Part shown: one piece after another, positions 1 through 8,497 of the stretch
Numbering within the stretch: the stretch's first letter is position 1
Layout: every line of letters begins with the position of its first letter
Position numbers and translations under genes: made by a program
Assembly (NCBI GenBank): GCA_040219275.1
Contig: JAVJSU010000058.1
Coordinates: 62,001-126,000 of the forward strand
Length of the DNA stretch: 64,000 nt
Source of the DNA: JAVJSU01 sp040219275
GTDB taxonomy: Bacteria > Chloroflexota > Anaerolineae > Aggregatilineales > Phototrophicaceae
Reading direction: 5' to 3'
Notes under the pieces: generated by a model
The model's database searches: none
Seen by the model: the letters and a program-made list of their open reading frames with translations, nothing else
What the model was told of the DNA's origin: nothing

Positions 1-713
1 ACATAATTTGAGAATTGCCACAGCATATATTCCATGAGGTTGTTTTCATCCGGTAAGGATAAGCCCCCGACCTGAACAGTAAAACGCTCGTCACGTTTTG
101 CTTCTGAAAATGGCAGGAGTGAACTATACCCCGGTGGCGGCGGTGGAAAAGCACTCACCTGCCCATCACCGTTGATGCCACCCATTGCGAGGATCGTATC
201 CTGCGCGAATTGCATCCAGCGTTGTACCTGTCGGCGCTTTTCGCCTGTATCTGCCAATTCATCTACGGTTCTGGTTGCCCACTCGATCTGCGCTTCTAAG
301 CCGGGGATGATGGATTTGAACATGATAACGCTGGGATGATCGTAAATATCATACGTGGACTCAACATACTGCTTGTACGCGCTGAGCAACTCTGTTTTCA
401 GGACGAGATAAACGCCTGCGAGTAACTCATAGTCATGTTGGGCGACTGCTAAATGCTTAACACCATCTTTCACTTCTGGCGCAACGTCCCGGTCTGGATT
501 GGTGATTCTCAGTTCCCAGAGTCGCGTCCGAATGTGCTGACTGCGGCGCATATCTTCCCACATATGATACCCGATTTGCTTCTTTACCTCCCAGCGTGCG
601 ACACCGGGCAACCAGCCCCCTAATAGGCGTGCCACGTGCGTTTCCAGAGTCTGGTATCGCTTTAAAGAGTCATTATTCGCCTTCGCTGTACCAACAATAG
701 AGGAACTCATCAT
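1..713 (-). CDS. Hypothetical protein, truncated by the window edge (C-terminus missing)
   Basis: An open frame reads on the minus strand from an ATG at 713 (a second ATG follows directly) to the first base of the window, about 237 codons without a stop. The protein begins MMSSSIVGTAKANNDS. It is largely alpha-helical in appearance, with a helix rich in His, Asp and Glu near residues 50-70 (YHMWEDMRRSQHIRTRLWEL). That pattern resembles ferritin-like helical bundles, but I cannot assign a family with confidence. It is divergent from the hydroxyacid dehydrogenase at 937, and the intergenic space holds a probable IclR operator, so it may belong to the same regulon. The stop codon lies outside the window. 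Confidence 0.6.
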   Translation of the reverse strand, partial: MMSSSIVGTAKANNDSLKRYQTLETHVARLLGGWLPGVARWEVKKQIGYHMWEDMRRSQHIRTRLWELRITNPDRDVAPEVKDGVKHLAVAQHDYELLAGVYLVLKTELLSAYKQYVESTYDIYDHPSVIMFKSIIPGLEAQIEWATRTVDELADTGEKRRQVQRWMQFAQDTILAMGGINGDGQVSAFPPPPPGYSSLLPFSEAKRDERFTVQVGGLSLPDENNLMEYMLWQFSNY

Positions 714-832
714 TGAACCTTTTTAAACTTATCTTTGTCGGGCAATAACTACTATTTCTCATTTTTATCGAATCAACGCCACTATTTGCTGTTACCATCT
801 TATACGGTTGTAAACGCTGGCACCAATAGATA

Positions 833-849
833 TTTTCACTATCCGGAAA
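833..849. promoter_or_regulatory. Probable IclR-family operator, copy 1 (degenerate)
   Basis: TTTTCACTATCCGGAAA differs at one position from the pattern TTTCC-n7-GGAAA. The same 17-bp pattern occurs in perfect or near-perfect palindromic form at 3122, 14185 and 16328. It lies between the divergent genes starting at 713 and 937, about 90 bp before the dehydrogenase start. The regulator is inferred to be the IclR protein encoded at 3219. Confidence 0.5.
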
Positions 850-936
850 ACTTGATTGAAATGAGTGTTTTGAATGGTACAGTCTTCACAAGTTAGGAAA
901 ATATGTCGGTCAATCGCCGATGAAGTGGGGAACGCT

Positions 937-1872
937 ATGAAGGTTGTGATCTGGGCAGAAATGGACAGCGATTCACGTCAACTTATCCGGGATAAAGCAG
1001 TCGATGTTGAACTTCACTTCGCGAATAAACACGACATGGCAGAGATCGACAAAATCGCTTTAGAACAGGCACAGGTGATATTCGGCAATGTTGCACCGGA
1101 ATCTTTACCGAAATTGACGCAATTAGAGTGGCTACAGCTCGAATCTGTCGGCTTTGGCGGCTATGGTGAAACGGTTCAACCGTCGCAAACCATTACGAAC
1201 CTACAGGGCTTTGGCAAACATGCAGTCGCTGAAACGGTTCTCGCTGGTGTATTGGCACTCTATCGTCGAATGGATATATTGATCCCCGCCAAAGCCGACC
1301 ACGATTGGCAAAAAGATGCGATCCGGGCAAGCTCTAAAACACTCAAAGGCGCAACCGTATTGATTCTTGGCTACGGGCAAATCGGTCAATATGCAGGCTC
1401 ACTCTTCGAAGCATTTGGGTGTCAGGTGATCGCGTTTTCACGACAACGAACTGCCAAGACGCACCCACTGAGCGAACTTGATTCCTTTTTGACACAGGCG
1501 GATATCGTCATTGGATGCCTGCCCCATACACGGGAGACAGTCGGGCTACTTAACGCGGATCGCATAGCGAAGTTTAAACGCGATGCCATTCTGGTCAACG
1601 TAGGTCGCGGCTCTCTGATCGAAGAATCTGCGCTCCTTCAGGCGCTCAATGATGGCAAATTAGCCGGTGCAGTCCTCGATGTAACGCTGGAAGAACCCTT
1701 ACCGCATAACCATCCGTTATGGGAGTGTCCAAATACCATACTAACCCAGCATACCGGCGGTGGATTTGATGGTGAACTCAGCGGACGTGCACAAGTGTTT
1801 CTCGATAATTTAGCCTGCTATCAAGCAGGAAAACCGCTTCTGAATATCGTTAATTTTGAACGGGGTTACTGA
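937..1872 (+). CDS. D-isomer-specific 2-hydroxyacid dehydrogenase, NAD-binding
   Basis: A 311-residue NAD(P)-dependent dehydrogenase that interconverts a 2-hydroxyacid and a 2-oxoacid in the cytoplasm. The Rossmann motif GYGQIG is at residues 145-150, and the family's catalytic residues are visible: Arg224 in NVGRGS, Glu252/Glu253 in LEEP and His272 in QHTGG. The frame extends upstream to 874, but the ATG at 937 has a GGGGA ribosome site 7 bases before it and gives the normal family length, so I prefer it. It is followed after 50 bases by an enolase-superfamily gene and then an IclR gene. This suggests a role in sugar-acid or ulosonic-acid catabolism, for example reducing the oxoacid made by the aldolases downstream. 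The substrate cannot be read from the sequence. Confidence 0.88.
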   Translation: MKVVIWAEMDSDSRQLIRDKAVDVELHFANKHDMAEIDKIALEQAQVIFGNVAPESLPKLTQLEWLQLESVGFGGYGETVQPSQTITNLQGFGKHAVAETVLAGVLALYRRMDILIPAKADHDWQKDAIRASSKTLKGATVLILGYGQIGQYAGSLFEAFGCQVIAFSRQRTAKTHPLSELDSFLTQADIVIGCLPHTRETVGLLNADRIAKFKRDAILVNVGRGSLIEESALLQALNDGKLAGAVLDVTLEEPLPHNHPLWECPNTILTQHTGGGFDGELSGRAQVFLDNLACYQAGKPLLNIVNFERGY

Positions 1873-1922
1873 GTCATCAGCAGTGATTATTTCCCACCGG
1901 ATAAAGTTTGAGGATTACGATT

Positions 1923-3107
1923 ATGGTAAAAATAGTGCGGGTACGACCTGTTCTGCTCAGTGCTCCCTATGCCAATACGGAGACTAATTTAGAAGTCGCC
2001 CATCATCTCAAGAGCGGCTATCGCACCTGTGGGATGGTTGAAATCATGCTGGATGATGGCACCACAGGATTAGGCGAAGGCTATCTTGCGGTGTTTGCCC
2101 CGCGCATATTTGAGGAACTCATCCATTTACTATCGCCAACCCTAATCGGGCGCGATATTAACGATCATGTGCAAATCAGTCACGATTTGCAGGTGACAAC
2201 GGGCTATTGGAGTTTGCAGGGCGCGGCGCAACATGCCTTAAGTGCGATAGATATTGCCATCTGGGATTGCAGGGCAAAATTGGCGAATATGCCACTTTAC
2301 CGTTTTTTGGGTTATGACGGTTCGCCAACCTTGAAATTATACGCAAGTGGCGGTGATTCCTTACATCCAGACGCAATGGAAGTTGAGTTTGAACAAATTC
2401 AGCAATTAGGCTGTGATGTATTCAAAATCCGCGCCAGAAATGATGATGTCAATAAGGCAACGTGGTGCCTAAAACGTGGTTCGCAGGCGAATATTCGTAT
2501 TGCCATAGATATGACTCAAAATTTAGCCATGCCCTCGCAATCAATCGACGACATAATCGCATTTCTTGAGCAGATCGGCTTCAATGATCGAACCGCGTTT
2601 ATCGAGGAAGCCCTTGGTCCGGATGTCATCGACCAATTCCCTGACCTTTGCTCGAAAGTAGATATTAAGATTGCCGGTGGGGAGATCATCACCACATTCC
2701 GCGAAATCGCACAGCGTGTTCGTGAACATTATTATGACATCGTTCAACCTGATGCGACTGTCATCGGCGGTGTGCAATCGGTTGTGGACGTATTTACTGT
2801 CGCGAATGAAGTGAACTGCGAAGTATATGTCCATTGCTGGGGTGGCGCAGTCGGCATGATGGCGAATTATCATGCCGCGCTGAGTGGAGGCGGGAAGATC
2901 GCCGAGTTGCCCCTGCCCGCCTTCTCAATACGAGACCGGATGGCGGATTGGCAGGTTCGTGATGGGCAACTACATTTACCGGATACGCCCGGACTAGGTG
3001 TGCATTTAACGCCAGAGATTGAGCGTGAATTTGCGTTTCGTGAAGATGCTGTTTACGCCTGCCTTGTGCCACAATCGCATAAATTACCGGATGCTGTTTG
3101 GCGTTAA
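1923..3107 (+). CDS. Mandelate racemase/muconate lactonizing (enolase superfamily) enzyme, probable acid-sugar dehydratase
   Basis: A Mg-dependent enolase-superfamily enzyme of 394 residues with the N-terminal capping domain and a C-terminal TIM barrel. Visible elements in order are the Lys motif VFKIRAR, metal ligands in IAIDMTQN, FIEEALGP and AGGE, the Asp of QPDATVIGG and the His of YVHCWGG. The Lys plus Asp-His dyad is the arrangement of the mandelate racemase subgroup, which contains most acid-sugar dehydratases (gluconate, fuconate, galactonate and others). The frame opens at a TTG at 1908, but the ATG at 1923 has GAGGA 8 bases upstream and is the better start. It sits between a hydroxyacid dehydrogenase and an IclR gene. 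Dehydration of an aldonic acid to a 2-keto-3-deoxy acid, then cleavage by the HpaI-type aldolase at 7628, is the natural reading; the sugar is unknown. Confidence 0.85.
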   Translation: MVKIVRVRPVLLSAPYANTETNLEVAHHLKSGYRTCGMVEIMLDDGTTGLGEGYLAVFAPRIFEELIHLLSPTLIGRDINDHVQISHDLQVTTGYWSLQGAAQHALSAIDIAIWDCRAKLANMPLYRFLGYDGSPTLKLYASGGDSLHPDAMEVEFEQIQQLGCDVFKIRARNDDVNKATWCLKRGSQANIRIAIDMTQNLAMPSQSIDDIIAFLEQIGFNDRTAFIEEALGPDVIDQFPDLCSKVDIKIAGGEIITTFREIAQRVREHYYDIVQPDATVIGGVQSVVDVFTVANEVNCEVYVHCWGGAVGMMANYHAALSGGGKIAELPLPAFSIRDRMADWQVRDGQLHLPDTPGLGVHLTPEIEREFAFREDAVYACLVPQSHKLPDAVWR

Positions 3108-3121
3108 ATTGTAGATAGAGG

Positions 3122-3138
3122 TTTCCACTATGTGGAAA
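3122..3138. promoter_or_regulatory. Probable IclR-family operator, copy 2
   Basis: TTTCCACTATGTGGAAA is a perfect inverted repeat with 7-bp arms and a 3-bp centre. It lies 15 bases after the stop of the dehydratase gene and 80 bases before the IclR start. A weak promoter (TTGACT at 3145-3150, TAATGT-like at 3169) follows immediately. Autoregulation of the IclR gene is the simplest reading. Confidence 0.65.
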
Positions 3139-3218
3139 GAATAATTGACTTGCGGAAACGTGTGGTGTTAATGTTGATATAAATATTTAAAAAATTATTT
3201 CAGACAGGCACCCATTTT

Positions 3219-3983
3219 ATGACCAAGGCGGTTCAAACTATTGAGCGTGCTTTTAGCATAATCGAATTGCTGGGTAACGCAGATTACCACCTCGGTATCT
3301 CCGAAATCGCCCAACGTAGTCAATTACCGCTTGCGACCTCTCACCGCTTGCTTTCTACATTGCTCAAGCTCGGTTATGTTGAGCAAAATCCAGAAACCAA
3401 CAAGTACACGCTCGGCGTACGCATTCTGCAATTGCGTGGTTCAGTCATTGAACAACTCAATCTCGGCGTTCAGGCAATGCCAATCATGAAAATGCTCATG
3501 AATGATGTCGGCGAAACTGTTCACCTTGCAGTACTCAACGAAGGCGAGATCATTTATATCGAGCGCGTAGAGGGTTTACGTACGCAGGGGATGTACACGC
3601 GCATCGGGAAGCGCGCACCCGCCCACTGTACCGCATTGGGTAAAGTCCTCCTATCGAATTTACAGGAAGAGTTTTGGTTTGATGATGTCGTGAATCGACA
3701 CGGTTTGAAGTCCTTCTCTGAGACGACGATTACCTCTGTAGATGCCCTACGACAAGAATTAGACCAGATTCGGCAACGTGGCTATGCCATCGATAACGGA
3801 GAGACAGGCGAAGCCGTGCGCTGTGTTGCGGCACCAATACGCGACTATACAGCACAGGTTGTCGCGGCAGTGAGCATTTCCGGTCCACAATCTCAGATTA
3901 CTTTTGATCGCGTTGATGATCTAGGTAAATCTGTTTGCCAGGCGGCCAATAGAATTTCAAACAAACTTGGATACAAGGAATAA
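3219..3983 (+). CDS. IclR family transcriptional regulator
   Basis: A 254-residue cytoplasmic regulator of the usual IclR length. The N-terminal winged helix occupies about residues 5-65, with the recognition helix in SQLPLATSHRLLSTLLKLGY. The C-terminal effector domain follows, with the typical segments GKRAPAHCTALGKVLLSNL and YAIDNGETGEAVRCVAAPI. IclR proteins sense small organic acids or sugar acids and bind short palindromes. The gene lies in the middle of a catabolic series and has a perfect TTTCC-n7-GGAAA palindrome just upstream. Similar sites precede three other units of this region, so it probably controls the whole 1-16 kb block. Whether it represses or activates cannot be told. Confidence 0.92.
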   Translation: MTKAVQTIERAFSIIELLGNADYHLGISEIAQRSQLPLATSHRLLSTLLKLGYVEQNPETNKYTLGVRILQLRGSVIEQLNLGVQAMPIMKMLMNDVGETVHLAVLNEGEIIYIERVEGLRTQGMYTRIGKRAPAHCTALGKVLLSNLQEEFWFDDVVNRHGLKSFSETTITSVDALRQELDQIRQRGYAIDNGETGEAVRCVAAPIRDYTAQVVAAVSISGPQSQITFDRVDDLGKSVCQAANRISNKLGYKE

Positions 3984-4076
3984 TTCCTGGCTAAGCCGCG
4001 ATTGTAATGTGTTAGGCACAATAGATAAAGGAGATGCCATTACGAAACCATATCCCGATAGATGTTTAATTAACGA

Positions 4077-4090
4077 ATTAGCACGCTAAT
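4077..4090. promoter_or_regulatory. Small palindrome before the binding-protein gene
   Basis: ATTAGCACGCTAAT is a perfect 6-bp inverted repeat around AC, 20 bases before the start at 4110. It could be an operator or a weak stem in the leader. It does not match the TTTCC-n7-GGAAA sites, so any regulator is unknown. Confidence 0.3.
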
Positions 4091-4109
4091 ACTTTAAGGA
4101 GATTATTAA

Positions 4110-5696
4110 ATGAACAAAAAAGCGATTGGGTTTTTATTGTTGGCTGTGTTCTTGTTGGCATTTTCGCCTGCAATGGCACAGGATGAAGGTGGCGGTGGTG
4201 GTGGTACGTTAATTGGCGCATTTGATGTTGGTCCCGGTGGCGCACCTCAGATCATCCCCTTCATGGATACTGCCGGACGTACATGGCTTTCAAAAATCTG
4301 GAGTCCGCTCATCAGCTGGAACGAGGACATGAGCGCCCTTACGCCACAACTGGCAACAGAGTGGTCAGCCAATGAAGATTCCACGGTCTGGACGTTTAAC
4401 TTACGTGAAGGTGTCTTGTGGCACGATGGTGAAGCATTCACAGCAGATGATGTCGTATTCTCGCTGGAGTTGGCGCTCAATCCAGAAGCGGCGACCAGTT
4501 TCCCCGCGTTTTCACAGTTAGACCCTGCTGATGTCGTATCCATCACCGCGATTGATGACTTCACCGTAGAAGTCACACTTGCTGAGCCGAACCCGCGTTT
4601 ACCCTTCTTTATGATCTTTGCATGGGTTCTGCCAGAACACGCGCTGAACGACATCAACCCTGCCGATTACCAGAATCTGGATTGGTTCTTCACGAATCCC
4701 ATCGGAACGGGTCCCTTCATGCACGATGAATTTGTAGCAGATCAATTCTGGGCGCTTGTACCAAACCCGAATTACTGGAACGGTGCACCCCGTCTGGATC
4801 GTTTGATCAACCGCTATTTCGAAGACGAAACATCAGCCGTGCTGGCGCTGGAAAGTGGCGAAATCAACTTCACATTTACCAGTGGTGACATTGCGCTACG
4901 TCTACAGGATGAAGGCAATTACCAGACGTTCTCCGGTCCATCCGGCGTGACGAACTATTTTATCTTCAACTTGCGTAATTCAGCATTTCAAGATGAACGT
5001 GTCCGTCAAGCATTCCTTTATGCTATTGATCGTCAGGCAATCGCGGAAACCGTCTTGCAGGGTACTGCGCAGGTCGTCCCTTGTATTTCGCCCTTCCCTG
5101 CAATGTGGCCGGATTCATCAGAACTCAACGACTATGCTTATAACCCGGAACTAGCACAGCAATTGCTGGAAGAAGCTGGTTACGATACCTCAGGGAATTT
5201 TGAGATTTCGACCTATTACAACAACCAATTCCACAATGATGCGCTGGCGGCACAACAGGCGTTCCTGTCTCAAATCGGTGTTGATGTTACCCCGCTGGCA
5301 CAGGATGTTCCTACCTATAACTCCTACTTCTACACCGGTGAGGGTTGGGACATTTCGTATCGTGGTGTGGGCGTAAACGTTGGTAATTTCCCGTTTGCTT
5401 TCTATGAACCCGGTGGACAGCCAACCGTTGATGGCGAACCCCTTCAAGGTGAATTGTTCCCCGAACTTCAGGAAATGATTGATGCCGCACGCGTAGAAGC
5501 AGATTCCGATGTCTATCTCAGTCTGTTGCAGGACATCTGCCAGTTCCAGAACGAACATGCCTTAGAAGGCTATATGTGGACAGCAACACGCTTCGGTACA
5601 GGGTCAAATAATCTTACTGATTTCTACTGGTTCCCCGCCGCAGGTGGTGGTCCATACGAAGATCATGCAGAATTATGGGCAGTTAGCGAAGACTAA
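4110..5696 (+). CDS. ABC transporter substrate-binding protein, family 5 (peptide/nickel/SatA type)
   Basis: A secreted or lipid-tethered solute receptor of 528 residues. A clear signal peptide (residues 1-23, ending SPAMA before QDEGG) has no lipobox Cys, and a Gly-rich linker follows. The body is SBP_bac_5: the segment WTFNLREGVLWHDGEAFTAD and the later VRQAFLYAIDRQAIAE are family signatures. AAGGAG lies 9 bases before the ATG. The two permeases downstream complete a peptide-type importer, but no ATPase is encoded here. Family-5 receptors also carry non-peptides; the sialic-acid importer SatABCD of Haemophilus ducreyi is of this type. With a NanA-like lyase in the same series, sialic acid or a related sugar acid is a plausible cargo (inference). 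Confidence 0.9.
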   Translation: MNKKAIGFLLLAVFLLAFSPAMAQDEGGGGGGTLIGAFDVGPGGAPQIIPFMDTAGRTWLSKIWSPLISWNEDMSALTPQLATEWSANEDSTVWTFNLREGVLWHDGEAFTADDVVFSLELALNPEAATSFPAFSQLDPADVVSITAIDDFTVEVTLAEPNPRLPFFMIFAWVLPEHALNDINPADYQNLDWFFTNPIGTGPFMHDEFVADQFWALVPNPNYWNGAPRLDRLINRYFEDETSAVLALESGEINFTFTSGDIALRLQDEGNYQTFSGPSGVTNYFIFNLRNSAFQDERVRQAFLYAIDRQAIAETVLQGTAQVVPCISPFPAMWPDSSELNDYAYNPELAQQLLEEAGYDTSGNFEISTYYNNQFHNDALAAQQAFLSQIGVDVTPLAQDVPTYNSYFYTGEGWDISYRGVGVNVGNFPFAFYEPGGQPTVDGEPLQGELFPELQEMIDAARVEADSDVYLSLLQDICQFQNEHALEGYMWTATRFGTGSNNLTDFYWFPAAGGGPYEDHAELWAVSED

Positions 5697-5707
5697 TAAT
5701 CAACTTG

Positions 5708-5739
5708 CAATGAGGGCAGTCTACGGATTGCCCTCATTG
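5708..5739 (+). terminator. Intercistronic hairpin after the binding-protein gene
   Basis: CAATGAGGGCA and TGCCCTCATTG form a perfect 11-bp stem with a 10-base loop, 11 bases after the stop of the binding-protein gene and 17 bases before the first permease. No long T run follows, so it is more likely a partial terminator or an mRNA-stabilising stem that raises receptor levels over permeases. A comparable stem follows the other binding-protein gene (56268-56299). Confidence 0.7.
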
Positions 5740-5756
5740 AATAATTGGACTGATCC

Positions 5757-6713
5757 ATGCTCAAATACTTGTTGCGAAGAATACTTGTTACTATTCCTGT
5801 TTTAATTACGATAACGATCATCATTTTTGGACTGACTGAAATCGCGCCGGGAGATGTCGCCGATTTCTTCATCAGCCCGGAAATGGAGATGTCCGCCGAA
5901 CAGATGGATGCAGTCCGTGCCCGATTTGGCTTAGACCAACCGGCTCCGGTACGCTACATCAACTGGTTGGGCAATGTCGTTCAGGGTGATTTTGGGTTCC
6001 GGTTTACGGATGGTCGTCCGGTTCGGGATGTTATCTTTCGTCGATTTGGTGCAACCATCTTACTGATCGGCACTGCACTAACCATCGGCATCGTTATCGG
6101 GATTCCGCTCGGCGTTTTCACCGGTTTGCGGCAATATTCTTTCTGGGATTTCTCCCTGACGGGGATTTCGTTTCTGGGGATTTCCACACCAGCTTTCGTA
6201 ACGGGTATCCTTGCACTCATGGTATTTTCGATCACACTCGGCTGGTTCCCGTCGGGGGGGATGCGTCCGGTAGATCGTGACCCGACCCTAGGGACGACCA
6301 TTCATCATCTGATTCTGCCAAGCCTCGTCTTAAGTTTAAATTATATTGCGTCATTCATGCGGTATATGCGCTTCAGTATGCTGGAAGTTATTCGATCTGA
6401 TTACATTACAACCGCACACTCTAAGGGTATAAGCAGAACACGGGTGACATGGCGACACACGGTGCCAAATGCCATTCTGCCGGTCATCACGGTCGTTGGG
6501 TTGAGTATTCCGAATCTGGTCGTCGGCGCAGTCTTTACAGAAACCATCTTTAGCTGGCCCGGTATGGGTACGTTGTATCTGGATGCTGTTTTAGGGCGAG
6601 ATGTCCCGCTTCTTATGGGAATTAACTTAATGATCGCGCTGTTTGTGCTTGTCGCAAATATTCTGACAGATGTCGCCTATGCGGTGGTAGACCCACGGAT
6701 TCGATATGACTGA
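5757..6713 (+). CDS. ABC transporter permease, DppB/OppB type
   Basis: A 318-residue inner-membrane permease with about six transmembrane segments. The N-terminus (RRILVTIPVLITITIIIFG) and the TEIAPGD segment are typical of the DppB/OppB/NikB family. The cytoplasmic coupling loop that contacts the ATPase is visible near residues 200-235 (DYITTAHSKGISRTRV). It belongs with the family-5 binding protein upstream and overlaps the next permease by 8 bases, which implies translational coupling. The ATP-binding subunits must be supplied from elsewhere in the genome. Confidence 0.93.
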   Translation: MLKYLLRRILVTIPVLITITIIIFGLTEIAPGDVADFFISPEMEMSAEQMDAVRARFGLDQPAPVRYINWLGNVVQGDFGFRFTDGRPVRDVIFRRFGATILLIGTALTIGIVIGIPLGVFTGLRQYSFWDFSLTGISFLGISTPAFVTGILALMVFSITLGWFPSGGMRPVDRDPTLGTTIHHLILPSLVLSLNYIASFMRYMRFSMLEVIRSDYITTAHSKGISRTRVTWRHTVPNAILPVITVVGLSIPNLVVGAVFTETIFSWPGMGTLYLDAVLGRDVPLLMGINLMIALFVLVANILTDVAYAVVDPRIRYD

Positions 6714-7617
6714 AAAACCACTAAACAATTCACCAACAACAGCGGTCATAAATCTGAATCAGTCTCCTCCACGTCCGGCGAAGAATCGGACGTTAAAGCG
6801 CTTTCTGAAACATCGGATCGCCATTGTTGCGGTCATTCTGCTCGGATTGATCTCGCTCATTTCGTTATCAGCGCCGATATTTGCGCGTTATGAATATGAT
6901 GCCATTGACCTGCGGGCAGGCGGAGAGTCGCCATCATCTGCACACTGGTTAGGGACAGACCGTGTTGGGCGCGACATCTGGAGTCGTACCTTATACGGGG
7001 GGCGTGTATCGCTCGCTGTTGGCGTAGGTGCGACGGTCATTGCGACAGTAATCGGTACGATATTAGGCGCAATTTCCGGTTTTTATCGTGGGTGGGTCGA
7101 TAACGTCATTATGCGAATCACGGATACGGTGATGACCTTTCCGAGTATCGTCATCATGCTGACCCTGGCGGCGCTACTACCCAGAAGTTTGCTGAACATC
7201 GTCCTGATTATTGGCGGGCTAAGCTGGCCCTCTGTGGCGCGATTGGTCAGGGCACAATTCATGTCTATACGAGAATCTGAATTTGTTCTGGCGGCACGCT
7301 GTTTGGGTGTACGGGATAGACGCATTATCATCAACCATATTCTGCCGAATGTATTTGCTCCGCTCGTCGCACTCATTACATTTAGCGTTGGCTCTGCAAT
7401 TTTGACCGAAGCGGGTCTCAGTTTCCTTGGATTGGGCGTTCCACCACCCACCCCCAGTTGGGGCAATATGCTGGAATCTGCGCGTAATCTCAACATCTTG
7501 CAGACGTTACCATGGATGTGGATTCCACCCGCCGTCATGACCGTACTCACCGTATTGTGCGTCAATTTTATCGGGGATGGCATCCGCGACGCGATTGATC
7601 CACGCCTGGTTATATAG
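6706..7617 (+). CDS. ABC transporter permease, DppC/OppC type
   Basis: A 303-residue inner-membrane permease of the DppC/OppC/NikC family. It has a soluble N-terminal tail of about 30 residues, a first membrane span near 35-55, the family segment HWLGTDRVGRDIWSRTLYGG and a coupling loop near SEFVLAARCLGVRDRRI. It forms the heterodimeric channel with the permease at 5757. The start ATG overlaps the stop of that gene (8 bases). An aldolase gene begins 10 bases after its stop, so transport and metabolism appear to be one transcript. Confidence 0.93.
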   Translation: MTEKPLNNSPTTAVINLNQSPPRPAKNRTLKRFLKHRIAIVAVILLGLISLISLSAPIFARYEYDAIDLRAGGESPSSAHWLGTDRVGRDIWSRTLYGGRVSLAVGVGATVIATVIGTILGAISGFYRGWVDNVIMRITDTVMTFPSIVIMLTLAALLPRSLLNIVLIIGGLSWPSVARLVRAQFMSIRESEFVLAARCLGVRDRRIIINHILPNVFAPLVALITFSVGSAILTEAGLSFLGLGVPPPTPSWGNMLESARNLNILQTLPWMWIPPAVMTVLTVLCVNFIGDGIRDAIDPRLVI

Positions 7618-7627
7618 GGGAAATCTT

Positions 7628-8467
7628 TTGCTCGGACATGAACTAAGAGAAGCACTTCAATCAGGACGGCGAGTCTATGGTATTAGTCTTGAAGGCTACG
7701 GGCAACCCCGCTGGCCCCGTTTCTTTGCGGATCTTAACGTGATTGATTATGTCTTCATGGATAGTGAACATAGCCCGAATAATCGTGAAACAATCGCATG
7801 GGCGGCGCAATGCTACGCGGCAAACGGAATCGCCCCGCTGTTACGTATTCCGGAAATTTCCGCATCTCAGGCAACAATGGGCTTGGATGCCGGCGCTCAT
7901 GGAATTATCGTTCCTTATGTAGAAACGCTGGCTCAGGTAAAGTCGATGGTTGGGGCGGTGAAGTATCGCCCATTAAAAGGCGAGGCACTTGAAATCGCAT
8001 TAGCTACGGGAGAATTCCCCGGCGAATACACAAAAAGCTATCTGCCTGACTACAATGACAATGCCTTTCTGGTCATCATGATTGAAAGTCCCACAGGGAT
8101 CAAGAACCTCTCAGCGATGCTAGAGTTTGGCGGTGTGGATGCCATCTTGATTGGTCCACATGATCTATCAATCGCGCTCGGCATTCCTGAACAATACGAC
8201 AATCCACAGTTTATCGTCGCAATTGAGCAGATTATCGCTACTTGCCAGCAATATCATACCGCTGTCGGGATGCACCTTAACTTTGGGACGACGGAGCACG
8301 TCATTTCGTGGGTGCAACGCGGGTTTAATTTTGTCGTGATACGCGGCGACACCTTGTATGTTGCGCGTGGGGCACAAATTGAACTGACCACAATACGGGA
8401 AGTTGTTGATGGGACAAAACCCGTCAACCAAAGTACAGATATCGGTGCAAAAGGACACAGCACTTAA
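7628..8467 (+). CDS. HpcH/HpaI-family class II aldolase
   Basis: A metal-dependent aldolase of 279 residues that would cleave a 2-keto-3-deoxy (or 4-hydroxy-2-oxo) acid to pyruvate plus an aldehyde. Family residues are visible: His48 in MDSEHSP, Arg73 in LLRIPE, and metal ligands Glu153 (MIESPTG) and Asp179 (GPHDLS). The frame is open back to 7577, inside the permease gene, but no ATG suits. The TTG at 7628 has GGGGA 8 bases upstream, gives the usual N-terminus and is my choice. The loop that often reads GxRG is here YRPLKGEAL, so substrate preference may differ from HpaI. It is the natural partner of the dehydratase at 1923. Confidence 0.85.
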   Translation: MLGHELREALQSGRRVYGISLEGYGQPRWPRFFADLNVIDYVFMDSEHSPNNRETIAWAAQCYAANGIAPLLRIPEISASQATMGLDAGAHGIIVPYVETLAQVKSMVGAVKYRPLKGEALEIALATGEFPGEYTKSYLPDYNDNAFLVIMIESPTGIKNLSAMLEFGGVDAILIGPHDLSIALGIPEQYDNPQFIVAIEQIIATCQQYHTAVGMHLNFGTTEHVISWVQRGFNFVVIRGDTLYVARGAQIELTTIREVVDGTKPVNQSTDIGAKGHST

Positions 8468-8497
8468 ATTCACCTGATGACCTATTGGAGAAAAAAC

